Numbered from the stretch's first letter, positions 47,365 to 57,321 are shown. The stretch is DNA of 64,000 bases from Ruegeria lacuscaerulensis (GCF_013034685.1 NZ_WQGO01000007.1:124001-188000); one strand, 5' to 3'. Notes: generated by a model not told the origin, from the letters alone. A program made the numbers and translations.

Positions 47365-48369
47365 ATGCAAGAGCAACGCCAAGTTGTCACGGTGCAAGAC
47401 ACTGCGGCCAACCCTAAGAATTTCGTGTTTGTCCTTTTGGACAAGTTCTCTTTGCTGTCTTTTGCGTCGGCACTGGACAGCCTGCGCATCGCCAATCGTA
47501 TGGCCGATAAAGAGCTGTACACCTGGACCTTTGCCGGTGAAGGCGGTGACACCGTTACATGTTCGGCTGGGGCCAACTTCAAACTTGATTCCGATCTCGT
47601 TGAACTTCAGCGCGATGCCGTGATCCTGATTTGCGGCGGCGTAGATGTTCAGAACGCCACCACCAAGAAGGTGCTGAATTGGGTACGACGCGAGGCGCGG
47701 CGGGGATTGAAAATTGGCGGGTTGTGTACAGCAGCCTTCACTCTGGCCAAGGCTGGTTTGATGGATGGCAAACGCGCGACAATCCACTGGGAGAATTCGG
47801 ACAGCTTCATCGAGGAATTCGATGAGGTCGAACTGACGAAATCCGTGTTTCAGATCGACGGTAACCGGATGACGACGGCGGGCGGGACTTCGTCCATCGA
47901 CCTTATGTTGAAGATCATCGCGGATGACTATGGTGAAGATCTGGCGAATGCAGTAGCGGATCAGATGATCTATTCGTCGATCCGCACCGATCAGGACACG
48001 CAGCGCCTGTCGACCCCCACCCGGATCGGGGTTCGGCATCCAAAGCTCAGCCAGGTCATCCTGATGATGGAAAAAAACATCGAAGAGCCGATCTCGCCCT
48101 CGATTCTGGCCAAGGATGTCGGCATGTCCACGCGCCAGCTGGAACGGCTGTTCCGGCGCTACCTGAGCCGCTCACCCAAGCGGTATTACATGGAGCTGCG
48201 GCTGCACAAGGCGCGAAACCTGCTGATGCAGACCGATATGAGCGTGATCAACGTGGCGCTGGCCTGTGGCTTTGCCAGCCCGTCGCATTTCTCGAAATGC
48301 TACCGCGCCCATTACAACACCACGCCATATCGCGAGCGAGGCGCTCAAGGCGGGAAACTGTCTGTTTAA
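47365..48369 (+). CDS. GlxA/AraC-family regulator with DJ-1/PfpI domain
   Basis: A 334-residue transcription factor. A class I glutamine amidotransferase-like sensor domain (about 12-190, with GGLCTAAFTLAKAGLMDG in the nucleophile-elbow position) is followed by a double AraC helix-turn-helix (about 225-325: ILAKDVGMSTRQLERLFRRY and VALACGFASPSHFSKCYRAHY). It resembles GbdR/CdhR-type regulators of quaternary-amine catabolism, but no such catabolic genes are adjacent. It overlaps the convergent sugar dehydrogenase by four bases. Confidence 0.9.
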   Translation: MQEQRQVVTVQDTAANPKNFVFVLLDKFSLLSFASALDSLRIANRMADKELYTWTFAGEGGDTVTCSAGANFKLDSDLVELQRDAVILICGGVDVQNATTKKVLNWVRREARRGLKIGGLCTAAFTLAKAGLMDGKRATIHWENSDSFIEEFDEVELTKSVFQIDGNRMTTAGGTSSIDLMLKIIADDYGEDLANAVADQMIYSSIRTDQDTQRLSTPTRIGVRHPKLSQVILMMEKNIEEPISPSILAKDVGMSTRQLERLFRRYLSRSPKRYYMELRLHKARNLLMQTDMSVINVALACGFASPSHFSKCYRAHYNTTPYRERGAQGGKLSV

Positions 48370-49463
48370 CCCGGTGTCATCCGGTAAACCGCGCCCTGCC
48401 CGACAGAGATAAACCAGATCGCCCCGTCCGGCGCTTCCACAATATCGCGGACTCGTTCGGTCGCTGAACCCTCGATCTTTTCGACCTCGGTCAGGGGCGA
48501 TCCTGCGAGACGGGCAATAAAGTCAAACTTCAGGGAGCCAACGAGTATATCGCCGGCCCATTGCGGCCATAGCTTGCCGGAATAAACCAACAGACCCGAG
48601 GGTGCGATGGACGGGTCCCAATAGAATTTCGGTTGTTCAAGCCCATCTTTGAATGTGCCCTCGCCAATCTTCTTACCCGAATAGTGACGACCGTACGAAA
48701 TGATCGGCCAGCCGTAATTCCGTCCGGGTTGGATCAGGTTCACCTCATCCCCGCCGCGCGCGCCGTGTTCTGCGGTCCACAAGCGGCCCTGGGCGTCTAA
48801 ACCGGCCCCCTGTGGGTTGCGATGGCCATAGGACCAGATTTCGGGCCGAACATCCGGCTTCCCTACAAACGGGTTATTCGCAGGAACTGTTCCGTCACGG
48901 TTCACGCGGATCACTGAACCTATAGGGTTGGACGTTTCCTGCGCTTGGGGACGGTCGCCGCGATCCCCAATAGTGACAAATAAAGTGCCGTCGTTGGCCT
49001 CGACCACACGCGAACCGAAATGCCGACCACCGGACCCTCCGGGAACGGCTTCGAAGAGGACCCGCAGATTGGTCAGCCGATCCCCGCTTTCAGACAGCCG
49101 CGCCACGGCTAGGGCGGTACCGGCCCCACCCCGTTGAGGCTTTGAGAAGGTCAGAAAAATCTCCCGGCTTTGCGTGAAATCACGGGCGATTGTCACATCC
49201 AGCAACCCACCCTGTCCGTTTGCCGCAACCTTTGGGACACCGCGCACCTTCTTTGCCTTGCCATCCGAGACATGCAGCAACTCTCCATCCCGTTCTGTCA
49301 CAAGAAACGATCCGTCAGGCATAATTCCGACGGCCCACGGCGTATCCAGCCCCTGAACCATCGGCTCAACCTGCACTGAGCCCGAAGGGGTGCTTAAGAC
49401 CTCAGCACGCAGCGGGACGCTTAGCAGCGTCAAAAGAAGAAGCGCAAATGCTCGGACCATCAT
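48366..49463 (-). CDS. PQQ-dependent sugar dehydrogenase-like (glucose/sorbosone) protein
   Basis: A 365-residue exported six-bladed propeller protein. A signal peptide (MVRAFALLLLTLLSVPLRA) is followed by GLDTPWAVGIMPDGSFLVTERDG, the GGLLDVTIARDF segment, HFGSRV and GDRGDRPQA, YGHRNPQGAG and WTAEHGARGGDEVNL, all typical of the GSDH family that oxidises sugars in the periplasm with PQQ. No PQQ-synthesis gene is in the window. AAGGG precedes the tandem ATGs at 49463. Confidence 0.9.
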   Translation of the reverse strand: MMVRAFALLLLTLLSVPLRAEVLSTPSGSVQVEPMVQGLDTPWAVGIMPDGSFLVTERDGELLHVSDGKAKKVRGVPKVAANGQGGLLDVTIARDFTQSREIFLTFSKPQRGGAGTALAVARLSESGDRLTNLRVLFEAVPGGSGGRHFGSRVVEANDGTLFVTIGDRGDRPQAQETSNPIGSVIRVNRDGTVPANNPFVGKPDVRPEIWSYGHRNPQGAGLDAQGRLWTAEHGARGGDEVNLIQPGRNYGWPIISYGRHYSGKKIGEGTFKDGLEQPKFYWDPSIAPSGLLVYSGKLWPQWAGDILVGSLKFDFIARLAGSPLTEVEKIEGSATERVRDIVEAPDGAIWFISVGQGAVYRMTPG

Positions 49464-49611
49464 TTTTCCCTTCAAAATCACTGCGTCAGCCCTATGAGAC
49501 CAAATAGCTTTCCTTTGCGCAAAAACACGTTTGCGTTAGGACTTTTCTTTTCCGAGCAGCTTGCCTAGGGTCGTGACCAGAACGAATACGTTCACAATAG
49601 GGAGTAACCAT

Positions 49612-50793
49612 ATGAAAAAGCTGCTTACTGCAACTGCGGCATCCGCTCTGCTGGCTGGTCCGGCTCTGGCCGAAGATATCACGCTGGGCGTCCTGTTCGG
49701 CTTCACCGGCCCGATTGAATCACTGGCCCCGGCGATGGGTTCAGGTGCGGAACTGGCAATGGCCGAAGTCACCGAATCCGGCAAGCTGCTGGACGGCACC
49801 AAAGTCAGCGCGTCCCGCGCCGATACTGGTTGTATCGACAATGGCCTGGCGACCTCGAACGGAGAGCGTATGATCGCAGATGGCGTTGCTGGCATCATTG
49901 GCGGCGACTGCTCGGGTGTGACCGGCGCGATCCTGCAGAACGTCGCTATTCCAAACGGCATGGTGATGATTTCGCCATCGGCGACTTCGCCCGGCCTGTC
50001 GACCATGGAAGACAACGGCCTGTTCTTCCGCACCGCGCCGTCGGATGCGCGTGAAGGTCAGGTGATGGCGGACATCCTGAATGACCGTGGCATCAGCTCG
50101 ATTGCACTGACCTACACCAACAACGATTACGGTAAGGGTTTGGCAGACGCGATCCAGTCCTCGTTTGAGGCGTCAGGTGGCGAAGTGACCATCGTTGCCG
50201 CACACGAAGACGGCAAGGCCGACTACTCGGCCGAAGTGGGCGCGCTGGCCTCGGCCGGTGGCGACATTCTGGTTGTCGCGGGTTATCTCGACCAAGGTGG
50301 TCTGGGTATCATCCAGTCGGCACTGGACAGCGGTGCGTTTGACACGTTCGGTCTGCCCGGCGGCATGATCGGTGACTCGCTTCCCAACAATGTTGGCCCC
50401 GACCTGAACGGCTCGTTCGGTCAGATCGCCGGTTCGGGTGGCGAGGGCGCCGAGAAGTACTTTGCGATGGCTGAAGCCGCCGGTTTCGACGGTTCGTCGC
50501 CTTATTCGCCGGAAGCCTATGACGCAGCTGCGCTGTTCATGCTGGCCATGCAGGCCGCAGGCTCGACCAGCCCCGCCGATTACGGCAGCAAGATCATGGA
50601 CGTCGCCAACGCACCGGGTGAAAAGATCTACCCAGGTGAGCTGGCCAAGGGTCTGGAACTGCTGGCCGCAGGTCAGGACATCGACTATGTCGGCGCGTCC
50701 GGCGTTGAGCTGATCGGCCCCGGCGAAAGCGCGGGTTCGTACCGCGAGATCGAAGTGACCGACGGCGAGAACAAAACCGTCAACTTCCGTTGA
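49612..50793 (+). CDS. HAAT-family ABC transporter periplasmic binding protein (second system)
   Basis: A 393-residue protein. The signal peptide MKKLLTATAASALLAGPALA precedes ITLGVLFGFTGPIESLAPAMG, a type I binding fold with SPSATSPGLS as the ligand-contact loop typical of LivJ-like proteins. It is the first gene of a rightward operon: binding protein, two ATPases, a small secreted protein and two permeases. A terminator-like hairpin follows, which should keep this gene's mRNA most abundant. The ATG at 49612 has AGGGAG upstream. The ligand is unknown. Confidence 0.92.
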   Translation: MKKLLTATAASALLAGPALAEDITLGVLFGFTGPIESLAPAMGSGAELAMAEVTESGKLLDGTKVSASRADTGCIDNGLATSNGERMIADGVAGIIGGDCSGVTGAILQNVAIPNGMVMISPSATSPGLSTMEDNGLFFRTAPSDAREGQVMADILNDRGISSIALTYTNNDYGKGLADAIQSSFEASGGEVTIVAAHEDGKADYSAEVGALASAGGDILVVAGYLDQGGLGIIQSALDSGAFDTFGLPGGMIGDSLPNNVGPDLNGSFGQIAGSGGEGAEKYFAMAEAAGFDGSSPYSPEAYDAAALFMLAMQAAGSTSPADYGSKIMDVANAPGEKIYPGELAKGLELLAAGQDIDYVGASGVELIGPGESAGSYREIEVTDGENKTVNFR

Positions 50794-50820
50794 TCCAAGG
50801 TTAACAGTCATAAAAACAAG

Positions 50821-50849
50821 CAGCCCGGGCCTTGTGTCCGGGCTGTTTC
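50821..50849 (+). terminator. Attenuating terminator after the binding-protein gene
   Basis: CAGCCCGG / CCGGGCTG stem (8 bp, 9-base loop) followed by TTTC, within the second HAAT operon. Confidence 0.7.
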
Positions 50850-50920
50850 AATGACAAAAGCCCGCACCATTCGTACAGGGATGTGGCAATAACGCCGGAA
50901 AACGGCGGCTAGGGGAAAAG

Positions 50921-51709
50921 ATGATCGTCGTCGAAGACGTGCACAAGCATTTCGGCGGGTTTCATGCGGTGGACGGGGCATCGCTGGAAATCCAAAAGGG
51001 CTCGATCACCGGTCTGATCGGACCGAACGGGGCCGGAAAAACCACTCTGTTCAATGTGATCGCGGGCGTGTTGCCGCCGACCAGCGGCAAGGTGTTCATG
51101 GATGGTGAAGACATCACCGGCCTGCCCCCGCATGAGCTGTTTCACAAGGGTCTGCTGCGCACTTTCCAGATCGCGCATGAGTTCTCTTCGATGTCCTGCC
51201 GCGAAAACCTGATGATGGTGCCCGGCGCGCAATCGGGTGAATCGCTTTGGAACACGTGGTTCGGGCGCAAACGGATTGCCGATGAAGAACGTGCACTGAA
51301 GGCCAAGGCCGATGAAGTACTGGAGTTCCTGACCATCGAACATCTGGCTGATCACAAGGCCGGTCAGGTCTCGGGCGGGCAGAAGAAACTGCTGGAACTG
51401 GGCCGCACCATGATGGTCGACGCCAAAATCGTGTTTCTGGACGAGGTTGGCGCGGGTGTGAACCGCACTTTGCTGATGACCATCGCTGACACCATCCTGC
51501 GCCTGAACAAGGAACGCGGCTATACTTTCGTGGTCATCGAGCATGACATGGATTTCATCGGCAAGATCTGTGATCCGGTCATCTGTATGGCCGAGGGCAA
51601 GGTGCTGGCCGAAGGCACTCTGGAGCAGATCAAGGCCAATGAGCAGGTGATCGAAGCTTATCTGGGCACCGGCCTCAAGAACAAAGACAAGCTGGAGGCC
51701 CAAACATGA
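50921..51709 (+). CDS. livG: HAAT ABC transporter ATPase, LivG type (second system)
   Basis: A 262-residue ATPase. Walker A GPNGAGKTTLFNVIAG, signature VSGGQKKLLELGRTMM, Walker B IVFLDEVGAGVN and H-loop FVVIEHDMDFIG. The Walker B Asp-Glu is intact, although the usual EPAAG run is replaced by EVGAG. The last codons overlap the next ATPase gene (ATGA). It is a paralogue of the protein at 9106-9870. Confidence 0.92.
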   Translation: MIVVEDVHKHFGGFHAVDGASLEIQKGSITGLIGPNGAGKTTLFNVIAGVLPPTSGKVFMDGEDITGLPPHELFHKGLLRTFQIAHEFSSMSCRENLMMVPGAQSGESLWNTWFGRKRIADEERALKAKADEVLEFLTIEHLADHKAGQVSGGQKKLLELGRTMMVDAKIVFLDEVGAGVNRTLLMTIADTILRLNKERGYTFVVIEHDMDFIGKICDPVICMAEGKVLAEGTLEQIKANEQVIEAYLGTGLKNKDKLEAQT

Positions 51710-52548
51710 CCGCTGGCATGAGTGATAACCCTTATCACGACGACAAGGGCAACAAGGACGCCTCGATCACCAACCCAAAGGGCATGGGCACCATGACCCC
51801 CGCCCGTCGCAAAAGCGGTGAAACGCATAAAGTCGAGGGCGGCCCCTTCCTGATCGGCGACACTATGACAGGCGGTTACGGCAAGGGCCCCGACATCCTG
51901 CACGATTGCACCATAGCCGTCGACAAGGGTGAAATCGCGGTGATCGTCGGCCCGAATGGTGCTGGTAAGTCGACCGCAATGAAGGCCGTGTTCGGGATGT
52001 TGGACGTGCGGTCGGGTGCGGTGCGACTGGACGGAGAAGATATCACCGCGCTCACCCCGCAGGATCGCGTGATGCGCGGTATGGGCTTTGTGCCTCAAAC
52101 CTCGAACATCTTCACGTCAATGACGGTAGAAGAGAACCTTGAGATGGGCGCCTTCATCCGACGCGACGATATTTCGGGAACGATGGAGCAGGTCTATGAC
52201 CTCTTCCCCATCCTGCGCGACAAGCGCAATCAGGCGGCCGGAGAGCTATCGGGCGGTCAACGCCAACAGGTCGCCGTGGGCCGCGCGCTGATGACCCAGC
52301 CCAAGGTGCTGATGCTGGACGAGCCGACCGCCGGTGTCTCGCCCATCGTGATGGATGAGCTGTTCGACCGGATCATCGAGGTTTCCCGCACCGGATTGCC
52401 AATCCTGATGGTCGAACAGAACGCCCGTCAGGCACTGGAGATCGCGGACAAGGGATACGTGCTGGTTCAAGGGCGGAATGCCTATACCGGCACGGGCAAG
52501 GAATTACTGGCCGATCCAGAAGTGCGTAAGAGTTTCTTGGGGGGGTGA
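51706..52548 (+). CDS. livF: HAAT ABC transporter ATPase, LivF type (second system)
   Basis: A 280-residue ATPase with an extra hydrophilic N-terminus of about 45 residues before the ABC domain. Walker A GPNGAGKSTAMKAVFG, signature LSGGQRQQVAVGRALM and Walker B VLMLDEPTAGVSP. Its start overlaps the preceding gene by four bases. The N-terminal extension (rich in Asp/Lys/Asn) is not part of normal LivF; an internal start is possible but lacks a clear ribosome site. Confidence 0.9.
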   Translation: MTAGMSDNPYHDDKGNKDASITNPKGMGTMTPARRKSGETHKVEGGPFLIGDTMTGGYGKGPDILHDCTIAVDKGEIAVIVGPNGAGKSTAMKAVFGMLDVRSGAVRLDGEDITALTPQDRVMRGMGFVPQTSNIFTSMTVEENLEMGAFIRRDDISGTMEQVYDLFPILRDKRNQAAGELSGGQRQQVAVGRALMTQPKVLMLDEPTAGVSPIVMDELFDRIIEVSRTGLPILMVEQNARQALEIADKGYVLVQGRNAYTGTGKELLADPEVRKSFLGG

Positions 52549-52550
52549 GG

Positions 52551-52922
52551 ATGTTTCTGAAGTTCAACCCGGTTGCTCCGATAGCAATTCTGTTTACGGC
52601 AAACACAGTCGCTTTTGCCGATCAGGCTCAAAACCTATCTTCTCTGTTTTCCTGTAAGTTCGGACCTGAGTGTACCAGAGACAATCAGGACTGCAAAAAA
52701 TACGATATCTGGATGATCGTCAGACACTACAAATCTGAGGATCAGTATAAATTGTTCGACGCTCTAAATTCTCACGAACAAGAAGCAGAATTTGGCGAAA
52801 TAGGGGAGCTGCTCGTTTTCGATTCAATGTCTTCAGGAGGCGGTGCCATGTGGCGCATGGATGATCTTCCAACGCGTTACACTTGCTATAGCCATGATGG
52901 CGCCTGCACGGTGATAAACTAA
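52551..52922 (+). CDS. Small secreted cysteine-containing protein inside the HAAT operon
   Basis: A 123-residue protein. A signal-like N-terminus (FLKFNPVAPIAILFTANTVAFA) precedes an acidic soluble domain with five cysteines (CKFGPEC, DCKKY, YTCYSHDGAC). GGGGGTGAGG lies directly upstream of the ATG at 52551, which follows the livF stop by two bases. The stop codon overlaps the livH start (TAATG). Codon use is less GC-biased than the flanking transporter genes. No family was recognised. The operon position suggests a periplasmic accessory, but it could also be a passenger gene. Confidence 0.7.
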   Translation: MFLKFNPVAPIAILFTANTVAFADQAQNLSSLFSCKFGPECTRDNQDCKKYDIWMIVRHYKSEDQYKLFDALNSHEQEAEFGEIGELLVFDSMSSGGGAMWRMDDLPTRYTCYSHDGACTVIN

Positions 52923-53932
52923 TGGACTTCCTCAACGCCCTTGTGGCGCTCTCCAACTTCGTTCTTGTTCCCGCAATCGCCTATGGCAGCCAGTTGGCGC
53001 TGGGTGCTCTGGGGGTGACACTGATCTATGGCATCCTGCGGTTCTCGAACTTTGCCCATGGCGACACGATGGCCTTTGGCGCGATGATCGCCGTTCTGGT
53101 CACGTGGGGTCTGCAAGCCGCAGGGGTCAGTTTCGGGCCGCTGCCCACCGCTCTGCTGGCCCTGCCCTTTGCTATTCTGGGCTGTATCGTTCTGGTGCTG
53201 GTCACGGACAGACTGGTTTACAGGTTCTACCGCGAACAAAAGGCCAAGCCGGTCATTCTGGTGATCGTGTCGATGGGTGTGATGTTCATTATGAACGGGA
53301 TCGTACGGTTCATCATCGGCCCGGATGACCAGCGCTTCTCGGACGGAGAGCGTTTCATCGTCTCGGCGCGCGACTTCAAAGCGATGACCGGCTTGCGTGA
53401 GGGGTTGGCGATCAAGACCTCTCAGGGCATCACCGTAATTGTGGCCGTTGTCGCCGTTGCGCTGCTGTTCTGGTTCCTGAACAAAACGCGCACCGGCAAG
53501 TCGATGCGGGCCTACTCTGATAACGAGGATCTGGCCCTACTGTCCGGCATCAACCCGGAACGCGTGGTGATGATCACATGGATCATCGTTGCCGCGCTGG
53601 CGACCACGGCGGGCGTGCTCTATGGCCTCGACAAAAGCTTCAAGCCCTTCGTCTATTTCCAGCTTCTGCTGCCGATCTTTGCCTCGGCCATCGTGGGCGG
53701 GCTTGGCAATCCGCTGGGGGCCATTGCGGGTGGCTTCATCATCGCCTTTTCCGAGGTGACCATCACCTACGCGTGGAAAAAGGTACTGACCTATCTGGCC
53801 CCTGAAAACCTTGAGCCCTCTGGCCTGGTCCAATTTCTGTCCACTGATTACAAATTCGCCGTCAGCTTCGTGATCCTGCTGATTGTGCTTCTGTTTAAAC
53901 CCACGGGCCTGTTCAAGGGGAAAGCGGTATGA
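52922..53932 (+). CDS. livH: HAAT ABC transporter permease, LivH type (second system)
   Basis: A 336-residue polytopic protein. The first helices contain LALGALGVTLIYGILRFSNFAHGD, the LivH hallmark. There is an EAA-like loop at SDNEDLALLSGINPERV and a C-terminal helix ending in FKPTGLFKGKAV. About 40 residues longer than the first system's LivH. Start overlaps the small cysteine-containing gene (TAATG); end overlaps livM (ATGA). Confidence 0.92.
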   Translation: MDFLNALVALSNFVLVPAIAYGSQLALGALGVTLIYGILRFSNFAHGDTMAFGAMIAVLVTWGLQAAGVSFGPLPTALLALPFAILGCIVLVLVTDRLVYRFYREQKAKPVILVIVSMGVMFIMNGIVRFIIGPDDQRFSDGERFIVSARDFKAMTGLREGLAIKTSQGITVIVAVVAVALLFWFLNKTRTGKSMRAYSDNEDLALLSGINPERVVMITWIIVAALATTAGVLYGLDKSFKPFVYFQLLLPIFASAIVGGLGNPLGAIAGGFIIAFSEVTITYAWKKVLTYLAPENLEPSGLVQFLSTDYKFAVSFVILLIVLLFKPTGLFKGKAV

Positions 53933-55242
53933 CCGAGACTGTCAAGAATACGCTGCTTTTCGTTGCCGTCGGCAGCCTAATCCTGCTGACCGGGTTCACG
54001 CAAAGCTGGAACGCGGCGATCCTGATCCTGAACATGGGGCTGATCTCGGCCATCATGTCCATCGGGGTGAACCTGCAATGGGGCTTTGCGGGCCTTTTCA
54101 ACGTCGGCGTCATGGGCTTTGTCGCGCTAGGCGGGCTGGCGGTTGTACTGGTCTCGACGCCGCCGACGCCGGGCGCGTGGACCGGCGGGGGCTTTGGCGT
54201 CATCCTCGCGCTGCTTCTGGGCGCCGCGACGGTTGTAGCCGCTGTGATCACCGCGCAGAAGATGCCCAAAGGGCGGGTGCAAACCTTGGCGATCATCGGC
54301 ATTCTGATCGTCGGATTCTTTGTCTACCGAGCCATTTTCGACCCCAACGTCGCCGCGATAGAGGCCATTGACCCTGCGGTCGCGGGTAATATCGGAGGCC
54401 TGAACCTGCCCGTTCTGCTTGCTTGGCCCGCCGGAGGTCTGCTGGCTGCTGGTGCGGCGTGGCTGATCGGGAAAACCGCGCTGGGTCTGCGTTCGGATTA
54501 TCTGGCGATTGCGACGCTGGGTATTGCCGAAATCATCATCGCCATCATGAAAAACGAAGACTGGCTGGCCCGCGGCGTCAAGAATGTCTACGGCATCCCG
54601 CGCCCTGCGCCTGTGGTCGGCTATGAGGTCGAGTTGCAAGCAGATCCCGGATTCATCGCCCGCGCCGAATGGCTGGGTCTTGATCCCGTCACGGCCTCGA
54701 CGCTTTCGGTCAAGCTGGGCTATTCGCTGCTGTTCACCATAGTGCTGCTGGTCCTGCTTTGGATGGCACAGATGGCATTGAAAAGCCCATGGGGACGGAT
54801 GATGCGCGCCATTCGCGACAATGAAGTTGCGGCCGAGGCGATGGGCAAGGACGTCACCCGCCGCCATTTGCAGATCTTCGTTTTGGGTTCCGCGATCTGC
54901 GGTATTGCGGGCGCGATGATGACCACACTGGACGGGCAGCTGACGCCGGGCACCTACAATCCGCTGCGCTTTACCTTCCTCGTCTGGGTGATGGTGATCG
55001 TCGGCGGCTCAGGCAACAATTTCGGCGCGGTTCTGGGCGCGTTCCTGATCTGGTTCCTGTGGGTCCAGGTCGAGCCGATGGGCCTTTGGCTGATGAACCT
55101 GATTACTTCAACCATGCCCGAAGGCAGCGCATTGAAGGCGCATCTGATCGACAGCGCTGCCCATATGCGCCTGTTCACCATGGGTTTGATACTGTTGATC
55201 GTCCTCAGGTTCAGCCCACGCGGATTGATACCAGAAAAGTAA
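53929..55242 (+). CDS. livM: HAAT ABC transporter permease, LivM type (second system)
   Basis: A 437-residue polytopic permease. The LivM hallmark appears as GVNLQWGFAGLFNVGVMGFVALGG; the EAA loop is RDNEVAAEAMGKDV. It is longer than the first system's LivM because of an inserted hydrophobic/loop region (about 75-150). Last gene of the operon; a terminator follows at 55262-55293. Confidence 0.92.
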   Translation: MTETVKNTLLFVAVGSLILLTGFTQSWNAAILILNMGLISAIMSIGVNLQWGFAGLFNVGVMGFVALGGLAVVLVSTPPTPGAWTGGGFGVILALLLGAATVVAAVITAQKMPKGRVQTLAIIGILIVGFFVYRAIFDPNVAAIEAIDPAVAGNIGGLNLPVLLAWPAGGLLAAGAAWLIGKTALGLRSDYLAIATLGIAEIIIAIMKNEDWLARGVKNVYGIPRPAPVVGYEVELQADPGFIARAEWLGLDPVTASTLSVKLGYSLLFTIVLLVLLWMAQMALKSPWGRMMRAIRDNEVAAEAMGKDVTRRHLQIFVLGSAICGIAGAMMTTLDGQLTPGTYNPLRFTFLVWVMVIVGGSGNNFGAVLGAFLIWFLWVQVEPMGLWLMNLITSTMPEGSALKAHLIDSAAHMRLFTMGLILLIVLRFSPRGLIPEK

Positions 55243-55261
55243 CAGTTATCTCAAAAGCGAC

Positions 55262-55293
55262 GAAACCGTGCCTCTTTTCAGGCGCGGTTTCTT
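55262..55293 (+). terminator. Terminator of the second HAAT operon
   Basis: GAAACCGTGCCT / AGGCGCGGTTTC, a 12-bp stem with one G-U pair, followed by CTT. Confidence 0.75.
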
Positions 55294-55422
55294 GATCTAA
55301 GCGCACTGTCCGTCTAGACGGGGTACAACCAGTTTGGCATTGGCCGAAATCCCACGCGTTTACGGGAATTTAGAAAATCCGTAGAATGATGCGACCACCC
55401 TGTTGAGTATAAAAGAGTTCAC

Positions 55423-55677
55423 ATGACTTCGACGCTGACCAAATCACTGCTGCTGCTTCCTCTGATCGCCGGATTGGCAGCTTGCGTTCCAAGCCCGGAA
55501 GATTTTGAAACCACACCGGTCAAAGTCCAAACTCCGAAGGGTGAAGTTACGTGCCAACTGTACCGCCCTGATCGCGTCATTTGGGACCGCGCGATTGATT
55601 TCCCGGCCACCAAAATGACGGTCCCCGAGGCGGACGCCTATTGCAAGCAAGAAGGCCAGCGCCGCCTTAAGGGATAA
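55423..55677 (+). CDS. Small lipoprotein, unrecognised
   Basis: An 84-residue protein. The signal peptide ends in the lipobox LAAC (acylated Cys about residue 21), so it is probably anchored in the inner or outer membrane. The mature part of about 60 residues contains one conserved-looking TCQLYRPDRVIWDRAIDFP segment. Two further cysteines occur in it. Downstream of the HAAT operon terminator, with its own 5' region. Confidence 0.72.
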   Translation: MTSTLTKSLLLLPLIAGLAACVPSPEDFETTPVKVQTPKGEVTCQLYRPDRVIWDRAIDFPATKMTVPEADAYCKQEGQRRLKG

Positions 55678-55713
55678 GCCCGTCGCCGGAGCGGTCCGCG
55701 ACTGTCCCCGGCC

Positions 55714-57255
55714 CTACCTGCTTTTGAACAACCCGCCCAGAATGCCGCGCACGATGCGGCGGCCTGTTGTTCCTTTGAGTTCTTTGATGACCGCCTCGCT
55801 CATGGCGGAGGCAAAGCTGTCCTTCTTGCGCATCACGCGTGAGGATGACCGCCCAACCCGGCTGCCGGAATATCTGCGTGCCGTTGCGAATTCCCGCTCG
55901 GCCACGGATTGGGTTTCGATTTCTTCCTCGGCCTTTTCTGCCGCCTGAGCGGCCGCATCTGCGCGGGTCTGAAGGATTTCAAAGGCCGATTTTCTGTCCT
56001 TCAGCTCTCGGTACTTCGCCTCCATCGACGAAGCGGCAACAATGGCTTGACGCTCAGCCTTCGTGATTGGCCCCAACTGAGACCCCGGCGGACGAATCAA
56101 AGTCCGCTCGACCACGCCAGGTACGCCCTTTTTCTCCAGCATCGAAGTGACCGCCTCGCCTACGCCGACCTCGCGGATCGCGGCTTCGGTATCGAAAGCG
56201 GGGTTCTCTCGGTAGGTCTCCGCCGCCAGACGCAAGTTCTTGCGGTCGCGCGCGGTGAAGGCCCGCAGCGCATGTTGAACCCGGTTGCCCAATTGGCCCA
56301 GAATATCTTCGGGTATGTCGGCGGGGTTCTGGGAAATGAAATACACCCCCACGCCCTTGGACCGGATCAGGCGTGCGACTTGTTCCACCTTGTCCACCAA
56401 AACCTTGGGTGCATCTTCGAACAGAAGATGCGCTTCGTCGAAAAAGAATACCAGTTTAGGCTTGTCGGGGTCGCCCACCTCGGGCAGTTCTTCGAACAAT
56501 TCGCTGAGCAGCCACAGCAGGAACGTCGCATAAAGCCGGGGCGACCCCATCAGCTTGTCCGAGGCGAGGATGTTCACGACTCCCTGCCCTTGCGCGTCGG
56601 TGTGCATAAGATCAGCCAGTTCCAGTGCGGGTTCACCAAACAGGTTCGCGCCGCCCTGATTTTCTAGCACCAGCAGCCGCCGTTGGATCGCACCAATCGA
56701 AGATGTCGAGACATTGCCAAACCGTAATGAAAGCTGGCCTCGGTTCTCTCCCACCCAAACCAGCAGCGATTGCAGGTCCTTGAGGTCAAGCAGTGGCATC
56801 CCTTCGTCATCAGCCACACGGAAGGCAATGTTCAGGATACCTTCCTGCGCCTCGCTGAGGTCCATCAAGCGCGATAACAGCAGCGGACCCATCTCGGTTA
56901 CAGTGGTGCGGACGGGATGACCCTGCTCTCCGAACAAATCCCAGAACGTGACCGGACAAGCGCCATAGCTATAGTCCGAAAACCCGATTGTCTGGGCGCG
57001 ATCCTGAAACGCCTGATGAAGTTTGTGCGCTGCGCTGCCCGCCTTGGCCAACCCCGAAAGATCGCCCTTAACATCCGACAAAAATACGGGCACCCCGGCC
57101 TGCGAGAAACCCTCTGCCAGAATTTGCAGAGTCACTGTTTTTCCGGTCCCGGTCGCACCTGCGATCAGCCCGTGGCGGTTGGCGTATTTCAGCGTCAGGT
57201 TTTCCGGTTCGCTGTAGCCATCCCCGGCTCCGCCCAAAAAGATATTGTTTTGCAT
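55714..57255 (-). CDS. HerA-like ATPase, DUF853 family
   Basis: A 513-residue P-loop ATPase. Walker [13 protein letters not shown] lies near residue 35; [13 protein letters not shown] follows, and Walker B is [15 protein letters not shown]. The arginine-finger region is around [19 protein letters not shown] and [13 protein letters not shown]. The C-terminal ~120 residues are a charged coiled-coil-like tail ending in [12 protein letters not shown]. This family (E. coli YjgR) is not assigned a cellular role; HerA proper works with NurA in DNA end processing, but no nuclease gene is adjacent. Confidence 0.92.
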   Translation of the reverse strand: MQNNIFLGGAGDGYSEPENLTLKYANRHGLIAGATGTGKTVTLQILAEGFSQAGVPVFLSDVKGDLSGLAKAGSAAHKLHQAFQDRAQTIGFSDYSYGACPVTFWDLFGEQGHPVRTTVTEMGPLLLSRLMDLSEAQEGILNIAFRVADDEGMPLLDLKDLQSLLVWVGENRGQLSLRFGNVSTSSIGAIQRRLLVLENQGGANLFGEPALELADLMHTDAQGQGVVNILASDKLMGSPRLYATFLLWLLSELFEELPEVGDPDKPKLVFFFDEAHLLFEDAPKVLVDKVEQVARLIRSKGVGVYFISQNPADIPEDILGQLGNRVQHALRAFTARDRKNLRLAAETYRENPAFDTEAAIREVGVGEAVTSMLEKKGVPGVVERTLIRPPGSQLGPITKAERQAIVAASSMEAKYRELKDRKSAFEILQTRADAAAQAAEKAEEEIETQSVAEREFATARRYSGSRVGRSSSRVMRKKDSFASAMSEAVIKELKGTTGRRIVRGILGGLFKSR

Positions 57256-57321
57256 ATGAAATTTGCCCCAATTTCCACCGGTCTGAGGGCAGCATACAAA
57301 TTTAACAAATAACTGCGATAG

